The notes under the pieces were generated by a model. The model saw only the letters and a list, made by a program, of their open reading frames with translations, searched no databases and was not told the origin of the DNA. This document shows positions 1-11,334 of a stretch of DNA of 64,000 nt, piece by piece. Position 1 is the first letter of the stretch. Each line of letters opens with the position of its first letter. Source of the stretch: Sepiola atlantica (lineage: Eukaryota > Mollusca > Cephalopoda > Sepiida > Sepiolidae); assembly GCA_963556195.1 (NCBI GenBank), contig OY744520.1, positions 149,994,107 to 150,058,106 of the forward strand, read 5' to 3'. The position numbers and the translations under genes are program-made.

Positions 1-1090
1 AATGGGGCAGGATAAAAAGCGACTTTATAATAGAGATATATACGAATAAGTTCCTTGAATCTTAAATTAATCAAAACGTTGTCAACGAGCTGAGGAAAAG
101 AATACACTGCTTAGTGAAAAACAATATAGATTGGTCCCTGGAAGATCTACAGTTGACGTACTGGCTGTGATATCGTACAGAATCAGTGAATCTAACGACG
201 GGACTACGTTGCTAGGGAGTTACGTCTTGATTTATCAAAGGCCTTCGAAAGGGTTTGGTAGAAAAGTTTGCTACACAATCTAGTTAGCTATGGAATATCT
301 GGAATTGTCCTCTTAGTCATCCAATTCTTTTTCTTCGATCGGTCTATAATAGTCGTTGTTGACTGGACGAAGAGCAAAGCACATAGTCTCAGTGTCAGCG
401 TCCCCCAACAGATCAATTATTGGCTGAACCATCTTCCTCATCATCATAAATTATTTTCCTATTCATATTCTGAGGTAATTCGTTGACATTTGAACAGACG
501 GCACAGCTATTTATGGCATAACTTCGAAAAGCATTTATGATAAACTCTTTCTGACTCTCTCTCACTCTCTTCAGACTTAAGCACCTATTACAATGGGAAA
601 CAGTAGCGTGTTACTTTTAACGAAATTACAAGTAAGTTTCACCGATAACCGATCAACGCCTTGGTATTAATTACACTCCAGTTTAAATAAATGTGTCTAT
701 CTTTGAGGAATCATGCTTCCTAGATAAGCCTTTACAACTGACTTTAACTCCCGACCTGACATAAAAGGTATATATACAATCTGTTGCTAAGGTCACTGAA
801 CAAAATGGTTGTATCATACAACCGCTTTTGATGCAATCCTCTCCCTATATAAGAACAGTATACGTCATAAGATTGAACAATACTTTCATATCTGAGAAGG
901 TTCCGCTCGGAGCACTCTTTTCTGCCTTGACAAAGTACAAAAGCGACTTTGCAATGTAGTGGGGTTTTATCTCTTCTCTTCTCTACAGCCCCGTTTCGTA
1001 CAGAGCGAATGTTTCTAGCTTCTCTTTATGTTATTGTTATTTTCATGGTTTGTGCTCGACTGAGCTCCAATCTCTTAAAAAATAATTCTT
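1..1090 (+). pseudogene. Jockey/CR1-like LINE, reverse-transcriptase fragment (decayed)
   Basis: Decayed non-LTR retrotransposon reverse transcriptase reading left to right through several frameshifts. Around 120-160 the translation gives a fingers motif like QYRLVPGRSTVDVLAV, near 240-330 it gives KGFGR then LLHNLVSYGISGIVL, and near 360-420 a degraded PQG region. The thumb and C-terminal part follows: LYKNSIRHKI near 840, LFCLDKVQKRL near 920-955, and the LSLFYRYFHGLCS-like block near 1020-1075. The same blocks recur in the copies at 20.6, 22.1, 32.6 and 33.7 kb, which supports the call. The 5' end lies outside the window and the 3' end is lost before the (TA)n tract. Many stops rule out function. 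Family assignment rests on motif recognition only. Confidence 0.72.
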
Positions 1091-1236
1091 CGAATGTAAT
1101 CTCTTGACCATTTCACCCATTGTTTTCAATCCGTTTGTGGTGGCATTTATCGTCGAACTTCCAACATCTTTAACTCTTATCTTCGAGTAGACCCGGGCTT
1201 TGATAAGCGGTGACCTATTAGTAACAAAATAAAAAG

Positions 1237-1240
<4 letters not shown>

Positions 1241-1330
<90 letters not shown>
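1241..1330. repeat. (TA)n microsatellite
   Basis: Near-perfect TA dinucleotide array of about 90 bp following the LINE fragment. It gives spurious YIYI open frames on both strands. Confidence 0.97.
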
Positions 1331-3580
1331 GCCTAAAGCTGATCTCGGCATTCGTGGTGATTGCCTGGTCGGCATGAAGATCTTCGTTCTTTGTCGCAGC
1401 TAATCTGTAGGATTTCAGGTTATTTCCATCCGACACTGGGCGTACATATTCTCAGCGGTACACAATGAAATCAGGGAATGTAAAATCCAGAACCTATGAA
1501 GGAATGGTGCAGAAGTAATGTTGCTTCTTTACTCCGTTGAGTTACTGTTTCGAGTCTGATGCGTCGTTTTTGTCATACACAGAGGCAGGGACGACCAGAA
1601 GACGATAGCACCCGCAGCCGACTTCTCTTGCATCTTCATCAAAACTCTGTAAGCACGTTTGCGGCCCTAATAGCGCTTGGTGGCACGTTTGTCCGCCATG
1701 GACGATCATGTAGTTTCAGATAGAATAGCTTTGAACCTATCACGTTGCAACCTCCCCTACTACAGTGAAGAATCGTCAAAATATAGGGGGGGCATTGTTG
1801 GCGATGGAAGCGCGTATACACTTATATACAAACATATACTATCACAATGCTATACTTCTAGAGAGAGTTGGCTGATATTGAGTACCACAATGAGTAATTG
1901 GAAACAAACGCGATTAAATTCATCAAACTGCATTTCAAGTCAGCCTTGAGAAATTATTTGAAATAGGATTTTTTTAATTTGTTTTATTTTTGCTTTTGTA
2001 TTTTTGATTTCAATGCATACTCTCATAATATTAAATAAACATAATAATGTAAAAGTGACTTAGAAACGTGAAACACATACACACACGGACACACGAGAAG
2101 TGCTCACACACATTTATAACTATCGAGATATCAACGCCTCTCACTAAATTAGAACGACTTTACTTAACTCTTTCTTTTTAGTACTAGAAACTTAATTGAG
2201 TAAGAAATGAATTCATTTTAAGTTTTTCAGTTTACTTAACTGACGACAATACAATAGCTGTGGATATTCTATTGCAAAACTTTGAACTTATCGTCGGCAA
2301 GGACCGGCTAAAGATTGTTTCGTGATATACGGTCATTAATGCGTGTTAAATGCAAGATCAGTTGGCTGCTCATTTTTGTACCGAATTTAACCTTAAAGTC
2401 TGTGTTTTCTCGCTATAAAATAAAAATCAATGAGATGGGAAACTCTTTGTTAACTAGTGAAAGGGCAGAGCATAGAATTTAGATTTATATCACGTCCTTG
2501 TATTATGTGAAAGGCTTTTCTTTTCTATTTTGTTTTTTCATGAAGTATTGTTGGATCCCTGGAATAACAAAAGTTTTGATCACCAAACCCAGGACGAAAA
2601 TGTATTCGTAAAATTGATCTTCTAGATATTACACAGAAAACAAAGACGTTTGACACCATCGATCAGAACTGAACGCCAAATCGACTTGTCTGCCAACTGG
2701 GTCAGTAAATTGTATATACATACAAAACTAGCTCAGCTACCTATCTACGCCAGGTTTCATATATTTTCTTGCATATTCTATACAGCATATCAATCCTGTT
2801 TTTTTCTTTATTTAAGGCTGACACATAACACTTACTGATTGATTTTATTTGTTTTTTATAGCATATCATCCCTATTTGGGGTACGTAATGTCAAAACTTA
2901 ATGCATATTGTAAACAATTTCCTTATTGTTTGGTCTATCTGTTTTACAGCAGATCAATACTTTCTGGACTTGTGTCAAATTTCAAGTCATTGCTAAATAT
3001 CTTTTAAATAAGATTTTTTAAATTCGTTTTATGTGATGCTTTTGCATTATTTATTCCAATAAATAAGTGATTAATAGTAACAAAAAATAATGTGTAAGTC
3101 ATGTAGATGAGCGAAAGATACGCACATACGCACATATGTTTATACACATAGACACATATGTGTTAATACCAAGATATCGATGTCAGTAAGTTAAGCAGAC
3201 ACTTTTTATTCAAATAGTTACTTTTTATAATCAACATTTAATTGAGTAAAACAAGTGGTTCACTTTGCTTTACGTACGACAATATAATAAATTTAGATAT
3301 TCTGTTCCGAAACTTAGAACATATTTATCAAATTTTGACCATATTTAAACAAGTTCCATCAGTTTTGTAGTATCTATTTATACTGAGTCTACATCATAGT
3401 ATACTTATTTGGCTGCTTTAAAGTTGTCTAATACCTGTCCTCTTACAAGTATGTCCCGTTCACTAACGGGTATTTGATTTAGTATCAAAGTAATATTTTA
3501 TTTAAATATAAAATATTCTAAACAAACGTTGTTGTGATATGTGAATTCACATCCCATGAGCTTTATTTATATTGGCAAAC
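1331..3580. other. AT-rich sequence, nothing recognised
   Basis: About 2.2 kb without a supported gene or element. Open frames are shorter than 100 codons and have no family resemblance. The 2040-2240 and 3085-3290 stretches resemble each other loosely (CACATA-rich text followed by an atcgat/atcaac stretch), suggesting an old dispersed repeat, but I could not delimit it. Confidence 0.5.
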
Positions 3581-3584
3581 ACTT

Positions 3585-4165
3585 GTTTTCATATTCTGAT
3601 CTGCGGTAAGTTGAAGTTACCTCCTTTTAACGAGAGTTGCTTATATTCGCCATATTTTCTTTTTCAGTTCTTTCTCTTCGGTTACCTACCTTTGAAGAAT
3701 CGCCATTTTAGGAGTCTCATCATAAGTGAGGTGAAATAAAATCATATGAACGAGAGTAAATTACATTAACCGGATTTTTATTTTCAGATTCTTCGCTTCA
3801 GTAATTTATAATTACATTTCTTTAACCAAACTTACGTACTTTTATAGATTTGTCTTTTTACAGATTCTTATTGTAAATCATGTGAATTTACATACTTTGA
3901 AATAGAGTAATCTATCCTAGTCAAACCGCCGTTTTATTTTCAGATTCTGTTATTAATTGTGACGACGTATGGTCCTTTGAATCGAGTCTTACATACGTTT
4001 GTCATATGTTCTCTTTTAGATTCTCATCTACAATAAGATGAAATTAAACAAATTAAACGACAATTTACTCAGACTTGTTGAATTCCCGGTTTTGTTATTC
4101 TCTTCTTCAGTTAAGAGAATTCATAATTTGAATCAGACTTACCTACTTTAACTGAGGAAAGCCCT
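3585..4165. repeat. Diverged minisatellite, period about 75-90 bp
   Basis: The motif TTTTCAGATTCT and close variants recur at about 3588, 3661, 3781, 3856, 3938, 4011 and 4105. Each is followed by a GTAA-rich and TGAA-rich segment and an A/C-rich stretch before the next. Spacing is mostly 74-92 bp with one gap of 120 bp. Units are strongly diverged, so this is an old tandem array. Confidence 0.6.
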
Positions 4166-4814
4166 ATTGTAGATGGAATTAAGACAGGAACTATGCAAGT
4201 ATAAGTTGTTAGTGTTTGTAACTTGTAACATATTGCACAGACGGGTAATTGTTTTAAGTAGAAGAAACACGAGAATAGAATAACGGTTGTACAACACGAT
4301 AGACAAAACGAAACAATCTTATCCTGGAGTTCGTCGACTCACCTACCGCAAAGCGAGTAGAGAGGGCAGATATGTAATTATTGTCTGTACGAAATACCGG
4401 CTGGAACTGAGGTGCTCTGTTGACAACGTGATCTGGCCTTAGCGATCGTGCGTGAATCTCGTTACATGCAGGCGTCTATTTCTTGAAGAGGCCATGATTG
4501 CACTGCCCGTTAAGCTGAATCACAATTCCAGTAGATCGACAGAACCTAGGTATTCATGTGACCTGCTACAGTTTTCTTTAGTGAACTGATGTTTCAAAAT
4601 TGAACAATAACTAATCACATTAGTTGAATTCTTTATTTTCACTAGATTAAAGCTAAATTATGTAAGCGAGTCTCACCTGACCTCCTAAAAAGATCAAGTA
4701 TGGCTGAAAAAAGCTAGTGATCGGGTTATACTGAAAACTCAAGAAAACCCAGTCTTTATTTCGATCAACCAGCTTGCAAACTTAAGTATCATTATTGATC
4801 TAAAATATTATATT

Positions 4815-4815
<1 letters not shown>

Positions 4816-4864
<49 letters not shown>
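4816..4864. repeat. (CT)n microsatellite
   Basis: Uninterrupted CT dinucleotide run of about 49 bp, followed by a short TA stretch. Confidence 0.95.
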
Positions 4865-4866
<2 letters not shown>

Positions 4867-5289
4867 ATATATATTAATTCTATTTTCTTCAATTTTTCTA
4901 ATCGTCTTTTTTTGTCTTAATTCTCTTTTAAATGCTCAACGTAATTCGATTTTATACTGCGATGCCACTCTGGCGTCGCTAAATTTGTATTTTCAACGTC
5001 TTACCTGGAACAATGCAAAAACGTTCTTTTGCATGTGCGTTTCTCCGCTGTCTTTTTAGAAATAAAATCTTTGTAGTGCTTCTTTTTTTTTCATTTGCGT
5101 TTGACACCTGCCGATACTTCGACGAAAAATAGCAAAGGTTAGTGATACTATGCACCATGTATTATTTGTTTTAATTTTAATACAAAACAGACCATCAGAA
5201 AAATTGAAAAATTAAAAAAGTATAATTCAACAGACGAATTCTGTTATTTTAAACAATGTTTGCATACATGAGAAAAACCTGCCTAAATA

Positions 5290-5290
5290 C

Positions 5291-5325
<35 letters not shown>

Positions 5326-5529
5326 CTAAGTAATTGGTATATCTAGAGGTATCAGTGCTTACTACCGGTGCTAAGTTATAGACATCTAAATTGAGACACA
5401 TAAGGGATTGATAGTTTTTCTCTGGACAGTACTTCAGACCACAGAGGCACTAGCACTTACCAGGGTCTATTTAAGCTGTTTCTAAAAAATGAAATTACTC
5501 CAATTCTCTCTCCCCATCCTTCTTTTTCT

Positions 5530-5585
<56 letters not shown>

Positions 5586-5848
5586 TGTATGTGTGTATAT
5601 ATATTGTTAGTATGTGTATTCAAATGAATTAAGCCGTTCATGCATATATGGTTACACATTCGGATATTGAATTAATCGTGTAACCGCAGTAAAGTGTACA
5701 GATGAGCCAGTTTTATTATTAGTTATTTTTTCTTATATTTATTATTTATAAATCTTTATCTGTAATATATTGAGCCTTTTATGTGTAGAATATCTGCTGT
5801 TATTAACGGGATTGGAATTCATATCTAAACAACAATATGTTTTTTACA

Positions 5849-5898
<50 letters not shown>

Positions 5899-5900
5899 GT
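5290..5900. repeat. Three (TA)n tracts in AT-rich sequence
   Basis: TA arrays at about 5292-5325, 5531-5581 and 5851-5896, the last followed by a GT-rich run. The sequence between them shows no recognised gene. Confidence 0.9.
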
Positions 5901-6323
5901 TCGCGCGCGTGTGTGTCTGTGTGTGTTTTAGTATAAGAAGACCTTATGTTCTTTACCAGTTAAAGATTGCTTAATTTCGTGAAACATTTGCATTGGGTTA
6001 GAGCTCAAAGTATTTAATTCTCTCGGACGTCCGTGAAAGAGAATTAAAATGTTAAAACGAAAGGATTTGTATTCTACTTTGGCATAAGACGCTGGTTTCA
6101 CGGAAACTCTCTCCATTACATAGCAACCAGCAAAAAATATGGTTTTGTCGACGAGCGATAAACAATAAGAAATAAACGAGTCTCTAGCGTAAGTACTCAC
6201 AAGACTGCGAGACTATAAACAACATTGAAGACTGAATACAAATAAAAATAAATACTTCGCACATTCGTGATAAAAACACTGACTAATTGGATTTGCTAAA
6301 GGTGGGAATAACACACACACGCA

Positions 6324-6325
<2 letters not shown>

Positions 6326-6367
<42 letters not shown>

Positions 6368-6428
6368 TATATAAATAAATATATAAATAAATATATATAT
6401 ATATATTCATATATAAATAAATATATAA

Positions 6429-6482
<54 letters not shown>
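6326..6482. repeat. (TA)n with ATAAATAAATA interruptions
   Basis: Long TA array broken by repeated TATAAATAAATA blocks, itself a higher-order duplication: the block at about 6362-6395 recurs at about 6406-6435. Confidence 0.93.
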
Positions 6483-6485
<3 letters not shown>

Positions 6486-6959
6486 AATTGTTATTTATAC
6501 AGACATATACACAATCTGCGAGACTGGTATGTCGATGTTATCGATCAACCACAACTGTTATGAATTAAGATCTCATAAGACAGAGTAAGAATCCGATCTT
6601 TACCTCAGATCAGATTTGGGAAGAATGAAATGGTAATAAAAAGAAAAGAAATGTAAATTTCAAATTTCGAAAGTCACGTGGTAAGATTTGAGACCGTTAG
6701 AAATTAATATGAAGACCAAATAAAATAAAATGAAATGAAGTAAGATGAAATATAAGATCGAATAAAAAATATACATTATAAATTTATTGAAAATAGAGAA
6801 AAGGAAGGGGAGAGGGAAGTGGGTGGGAGAGAGGTGGAGGAGGGAGACAATTAAAAAGAAAAATGGGGAAGGGAAGAGGAAGTCAGAAAACACACATCTA
6901 ATGTTTTGTTGTGTCCACATACGTACTGTGTCGCAGCTGTTCAGTGCGGTTAGACCAGC

Positions 6960-7035
6960 CAGTGCCTCAATCCGGGATTGAAACTCAACCGTCGAGCTGA
7001 CAGTCGGCGCCTCTACTCTTGCGCTATCATACGAC
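6960..7035 (-). mobile_element. tRNA-derived SINE-like head
   Basis: On the minus strand this stretch carries a box A-like GATAGCGCAAGAGTAG (about 7011-7026), then AGGCGCC, and a box B-like GAGTTTCAATCCCGG (about 6973-6987). This is the spacing and order of a tRNA-type RNA polymerase III promoter. There is no sign of an intact tRNA cloverleaf, so I read it as the head of a SINE or a tRNA pseudogene. Box B has lost the usual TTCGA, so promoter activity is doubtful. Confidence 0.5.
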
Positions 7036-7141
7036 ACTGACTGAATGTAAGTGATATCTCAATGTAAACATTGTCAAGTGCCGGGAACTCGAATTAGTTT
7101 TCATCCAATGATCTATGCCTAAAAGCTAAGTGCAATTGGCG

Positions 7142-7145
<4 letters not shown>

Positions 7146-7240
<95 letters not shown>
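7146..7240. repeat. Compound (TA)n(TG)n microsatellite
   Basis: TA array running directly into a TG array of about 36 bp. Confidence 0.96.
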
Positions 7241-7842
7241 ATTTCTGAATTTTTTAGATGAGGATTGATAATTTGTATTATTTGAATTATTATCAATAGT
7301 ATCTTTCTGTATTTAGGTAACATGTTTCAATTTAGGCAAATGTTAATAAATGACACAGAGTGGGTTTGCCAGTGCTACTTTTTTTTCAGTGTTTCGAACT
7401 GTATATTTAGTATTTCGCTATAAGTTTCGTGGTGTCTTGCCCCTTTTCTCTATTTTCATTTTTTCTTTCCTTATTTCCACGAGTACTTTCGACTTCATTC
7501 ATAAAATCATCATCATCATTAAACACATTTTTTTACTTTTGCAAGCCGTTTACACGTAATCAACATATTTTCACTACAGCCGCTTATTTGAAAGTTTCTT
7601 ATTACGAGCAGTTAAAACATTCAACAGTGAATCCATGTTGAAAACGTGCCAAGGCTGATGATTTGATCAATAAAGTCGACAGTATTCTCGAAAAAAAGAA
7701 AGAGAAAAGAACAAGAAACTCACGTGACTTATATACACCAATTTGACCGAAATACTAAATTGACTGTTCTAAAAATTGAACACATAAAAAGGTCGCACTA
7801 AACAAAACACTACATGTTATTTAATTATATTTGCCTTAGTAT

Positions 7843-7976
<134 letters not shown>

Positions 7977-8290
7977 CTGTTAATAATGGAGTTTATGTAT
8001 ATGTCTGTCTGTCTGAAGCCGTCACTCCATCAGAGTACTATGACTATTTATTAAGTCCGCCAGCTTCATTAAATACTATTAAAAAACGCTTAAAACACTA
8101 TGCGCATTTCCCAATTCACATGATCAATTGCTTTTGAACTTCTAATAAATTAGTATTCGCAAATATACACTCATGATTGTTCTCTTCAGATATCCAAATG
8201 TATTTACGCTATTTTGCTCGCTAATAATCTTACTTGTACATTATAATTATTTATTTTATTATTTATTTATAAAATGAGGTACATAGTTAT

Positions 8291-8392
8291 TTCCTCTACG
8301 TCCAACTGAGTGAACAGCGTACCTCCCTCTGACCGTGCGCGTTCCTCTACGTCCAACTGATTAAACAGCGTACCTCCCTATTAACGTGCACG
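8291..8392. repeat. 51-bp direct tandem duplication
   Basis: A 51-bp unit at 8291-8341 is repeated at once at 8342-8392. Both begin TTCCTCTACGTCCAACTGA and share ACAGCGTACCTCCCT. The copies differ at a handful of sites, so the duplication is fairly recent compared with the neighbouring repeats. Confidence 0.85.
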
Positions 8393-8459
8393 TTAATACT
8401 TTACTGATTTATTTTATTAAAACTTTCTGAGTGTATTTATTTTCTTAATCTTATTAGCC

Positions 8460-9240
8460 ATTATGTTTTAAAACACAAATTTATTGAATCAAATATTTTA
8501 ATTAAAATAATAATTGATAAATACACACACATTATAAAGAATTCAGTTTAGCTAAACTTTTTTTTCGAAAGTTATCGCGGGTCCTGCAGTAAAAGAGTAT
8601 CGATTTTTAATTGATAATTTTCAGATACACCTTTTTTTCGACTGAACATTACTGTTCGCTGTATTTAGTTTTTTAAATTGATGATTCGAATAAATTTATT
8701 GAATGAAATTGTTTAATTAAAATAATAATTGATTTAAAAATTACTATTTAAAAACACACACACACATTATAATAAATTTAGTTTGTTTTTAAACAACAAA
8801 AACAACAAATTGTCCTGGAAAACTACTCGCTGTATTTTGTTTTTTTAATTGTTGATTTTAATTACGTACACCTTTTTTTCCGCTTTGAAAGACATAAAAT
8901 AGTACTAATTATATTCTGACGTGGATTTGACGCAAAACAATTGAGCGGAGAGAAAAGCGAGCAGCCGATAACTTGGGGGACACCTTTTACTGGGCAAGTA
9001 AATAACTGTTTTCAGAATCGTATTCGCTGTATTATTCATTGTTAATTCTATTTTAGGTACACTTTTTTTTCTTTTTGAAAAAACGAGAACTATTATCATG
9101 TATTATTTTTAAAATTCTTACGTGGATTTGGCGCAAAACAATTGGGTGGACAGAAGAGCGAGCATACGATAACAATGCAAACTTATTTTTTCTTTTTATT
9201 AATGTTGTTATTTATCATGTGCAATATATTATTTAAATTA
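8460..9240. repeat. Diverged tandem repeat, period about 170-220 bp
   Basis: Several blocks recur in the same order: AATTAAAATAATAATTGAT at about 8498 and 8715, a CTGTATTT-T-rich block at about 8658, 8830 and 9028, a GTACACCTTTTTTT block at about 8622, 8865 and 9057, and ACGTGGATTTG followed by CGCAAAACAATTG at about 8919 and 9120. Copies are incomplete and diverged. Confidence 0.65.
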
Positions 9241-9299
9241 ATTGTAGTGATAAAAAGCTCTACCCAAATTAGATACTAGCGTCATTTCTGACGCGCAGC

Positions 9300-9340
9300 C
9301 TAGCAAAAATATGCGACCGAAGGGAGCATATATTTGCTAG
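9300..9340. other. CTAG-ended hairpin motif, copy 1
   Basis: CTAGCAAAAATATGC at 9300-9314 pairs with GCATATATTTGCTAG at 9326-9340 around an 11-nt loop, with one mismatch, and is followed by TATATATA. A second, smaller GCGTCA/TGACGC hairpin lies just before it. The same segment recurs at 33848-33889, so it is a dispersed element end. A terminal hairpin near CTAGT recalls Helitron 3' ends, but the geometry is not typical. Confidence 0.5.
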
Positions 9341-9369
9341 TATATATAAATATTTTAATAATAAATATC

Positions 9370-9710
9370 TTAATATTCACATACATACTCGGTTCATTTT
9401 TACAAAGCATATCATCAGTGTAACTAGATTCGAACTCCGAACTCAAATAACTTTTGACTCCCATCCGACGCCTTTATCGACACGGCCATCATAACAGTTA
9501 CACATACAGTAAGCCGTCGAGTGTGTTCAACAATTCAAGGGAGGAAACTCGTAATATTTGCTTATTGGAAGCTTTTTAATACTTCTTTGAACAGCTCTCA
9601 TCCGTGAAATTATTATAAAAATATGATAATTATTTTAATAAAATGAACATTTTAATATTCGCATGCGTTCATGTTTCATCTTTACCAATAATCATCAGTG
9701 TGGCTAGACG
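9370..9710 (-). mobile_element. tRNA/hammerhead short element, dimeric, decayed
   Basis: Minus-strand element with two hammerhead-like cores 280 nt apart (CTGATGA at 9692-9698 and 9412-9418). Between them lies a tRNA-like head: box A-like TGGCCGTGTCGATAAAGGCG (about 9470-9489) and box B-like GTTCGAATC (9428-9436). Around the downstream core, TTACA before CTGATGA can pair with TGTGA after the expected cleavage position, giving a five-pair stem I with one G-U. The GAAA box is altered to GAAC and stem II is weak, so this copy is probably dead. The layout of ribozyme, unit, ribozyme is that of retrozymes; family membership is inferred from the intact copies at 40.3 and 59.3 kb. Confidence 0.6.
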
Positions 9711-10036
9711 AAAACACCGCGTTATATAGATGTAAACAAATAACATATCTTTTTCACTGTCTATTGACCCATATCGTATTCTTGTATCACAGTCAAGTGC
9801 TTTCCCCTCAATTAGCTATGTGCTTATACCCAATGGCGACATTTTAAAAGCCTACCTACCGTAAGTCTTAATCGTATCGCAGCGCAGGAATCTGCACCCG
9901 GCGTACAGCTCTCCTTCGGGGTGGGCTTCTTTCGGGTTGTCTCGACCCTCACCAAAAGTGCTTCAACATGTGTTTCCGCGCAACTTTGAAACGTGGTCGG
10001 AAAACATTACAATTTTAGTCGGTAAGATCATTACAA

Positions 10037-10440
10037 TCTACTTACTAAGCGTTATCACCCAAGTCATTATTAGTGACAGCTCACTCGCAACAATATATTG
10101 TGTTTCCTGCATACCGGGTGACAACAAGTGTCTCTAAATTTTCAGTCTTCCACGCTACTTTTGATAACACTTCCTAATAAGTTGTTGCGCTCAAAACATA
10201 TGTTTAACATTGATTTTTTCGCTGACTACGCTTTTCCGTGATATTTGTGTGTCAATAACCCTATTTAAGATTTCAGTATTATCCGTGCCATTCCACCACA
10301 GGTGTTGATAATGCTATCCTTGGTCGGTTTTGGTCTTCCCATCCTCCTTGATTCTTCAAATATATTTGTGTGTGGTACCAACCGAGAGCATATTCTTTTT
10401 TTTTGGGGGGGGGGGAGGGGGGCATAATTGGTTTTAAATT
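10037..10440 (-). mobile_element. R4/Dong-like LINE 3' tail, piece 1
   Basis: Minus-strand 3' untranslated tail of the element described at 11332-13362 and 51960-56000. Matches include the end block near 10037-10095 (compare 11333-11400 and 13486-13550), and GGTCTTCCCATCCTCCTTGA near 10332 followed by a G-rich run near 10398-10420. The right edge abuts a TTA-rich tract. The left edge is decayed and no TTA tract is visible there. Confidence 0.6.
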
Positions 10441-10444
10441 ACAG

Positions 10445-10544
10445 CTATTATTATTATCATTATTTTTATTATTGCTTTTGTTGCTGATGTTGTTTTTACT
10501 ATTGTTGTTGTTTTTGGTCTCGACTAACATTATCATTATCATTA

Positions 10545-10595
<51 letters not shown>

Positions 10596-10618
10596 GATTT
10601 TTATGATTATTATTATTT
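10445..10618. repeat. (TTA)n tract, partly degenerate
   Basis: Trinucleotide array, degenerate at 10445-10540 and nearly perfect at 10540-10618. It separates two LINE pieces in the same orientation. Confidence 0.93.
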
Positions 10619-11277
10619 CTGCTCGCTAGGAATTATCACACGAGTCATCGTCAGTGATTGCTAAGCGACAACAACCAGTGGTTTTCCCTGAAATCTGACT
10701 GAATTTCAATACTTTCTACTCTTTTTCTATCCCCACCGAAAATGGCCTTGCGGTATCGAAACAGCCGCCTACCATTGATTTCTTGCTGGCAACGACTATT
10801 GGTCTTCCCCTGGGATTTCGGTGACAATAAGCCTCCCCAAGGTCCCAGCACTCTCCGCACTCTTCCAGTGGAGGTTTAGTTCATGCTGTCCCCATTTGGT
10901 TTCGCAATTCTCCGTGACCCCCTACGACTATCTTGTGTGGTGTCAGGCGAAGACGGAGCCATTTTTTGGAGGAGGGAGCTTATGATATTTCTTGCAGTCT
11001 CTGTTTCTCGGTTCGTACGATGGTGTTCTTCCTGTGCTTTTTTTTTTTTTCCCTATAGTAACTTTTATTCGGAGCTTATGCGGGTATGTTTCCGCATTTG
11101 AGGATTTTCATTAAGATGGCAGCTGTTTTGATCATTGCACTTCTTTTGTACGGTATCAGTGATTCCTTTGATTCACATTTCTTCATGCCTTTTCTCCAGG
11201 TGTTTTTGGACTATTCCTAGTCCATCTACGATTATTGGTATGATATTGACTTTCTTCATGCTCCATATTCCCTTCAG
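10619..11277 (-). mobile_element. R4/Dong-like LINE piece 2, 5'-truncated
   Basis: Minus-strand fragment bounded by TTA arrays on both sides. Its 3' tail starts at about 10619 (CTCGCTAGG..., compare CTCACTAGG at 11339 and 13491). Its 5' end at about 11277 stops inside the C-terminal coding block, where the minus strand reads ELKGIWSMKKV-like residues, exactly where the TTA array begins. The C-terminal block at 11115-11277 aligns with 12075-12235. 5' truncation is usual for target-primed reverse transcription. Confidence 0.75.
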
Positions 11278-11278
11278 T

Positions 11279-11331
<53 letters not shown>
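11278..11331. repeat. (ATT)n microsatellite
   Basis: Clean trinucleotide array of about 54 bp between two same-orientation LINE copies. Confidence 0.96.

Positions 11332-11334
<3 letters not shown>

Noticed and set aside
7648..7695. CTGATGA at about 7652 (+)
   Set aside because: No GAAA box at the right distance and no closing stem.
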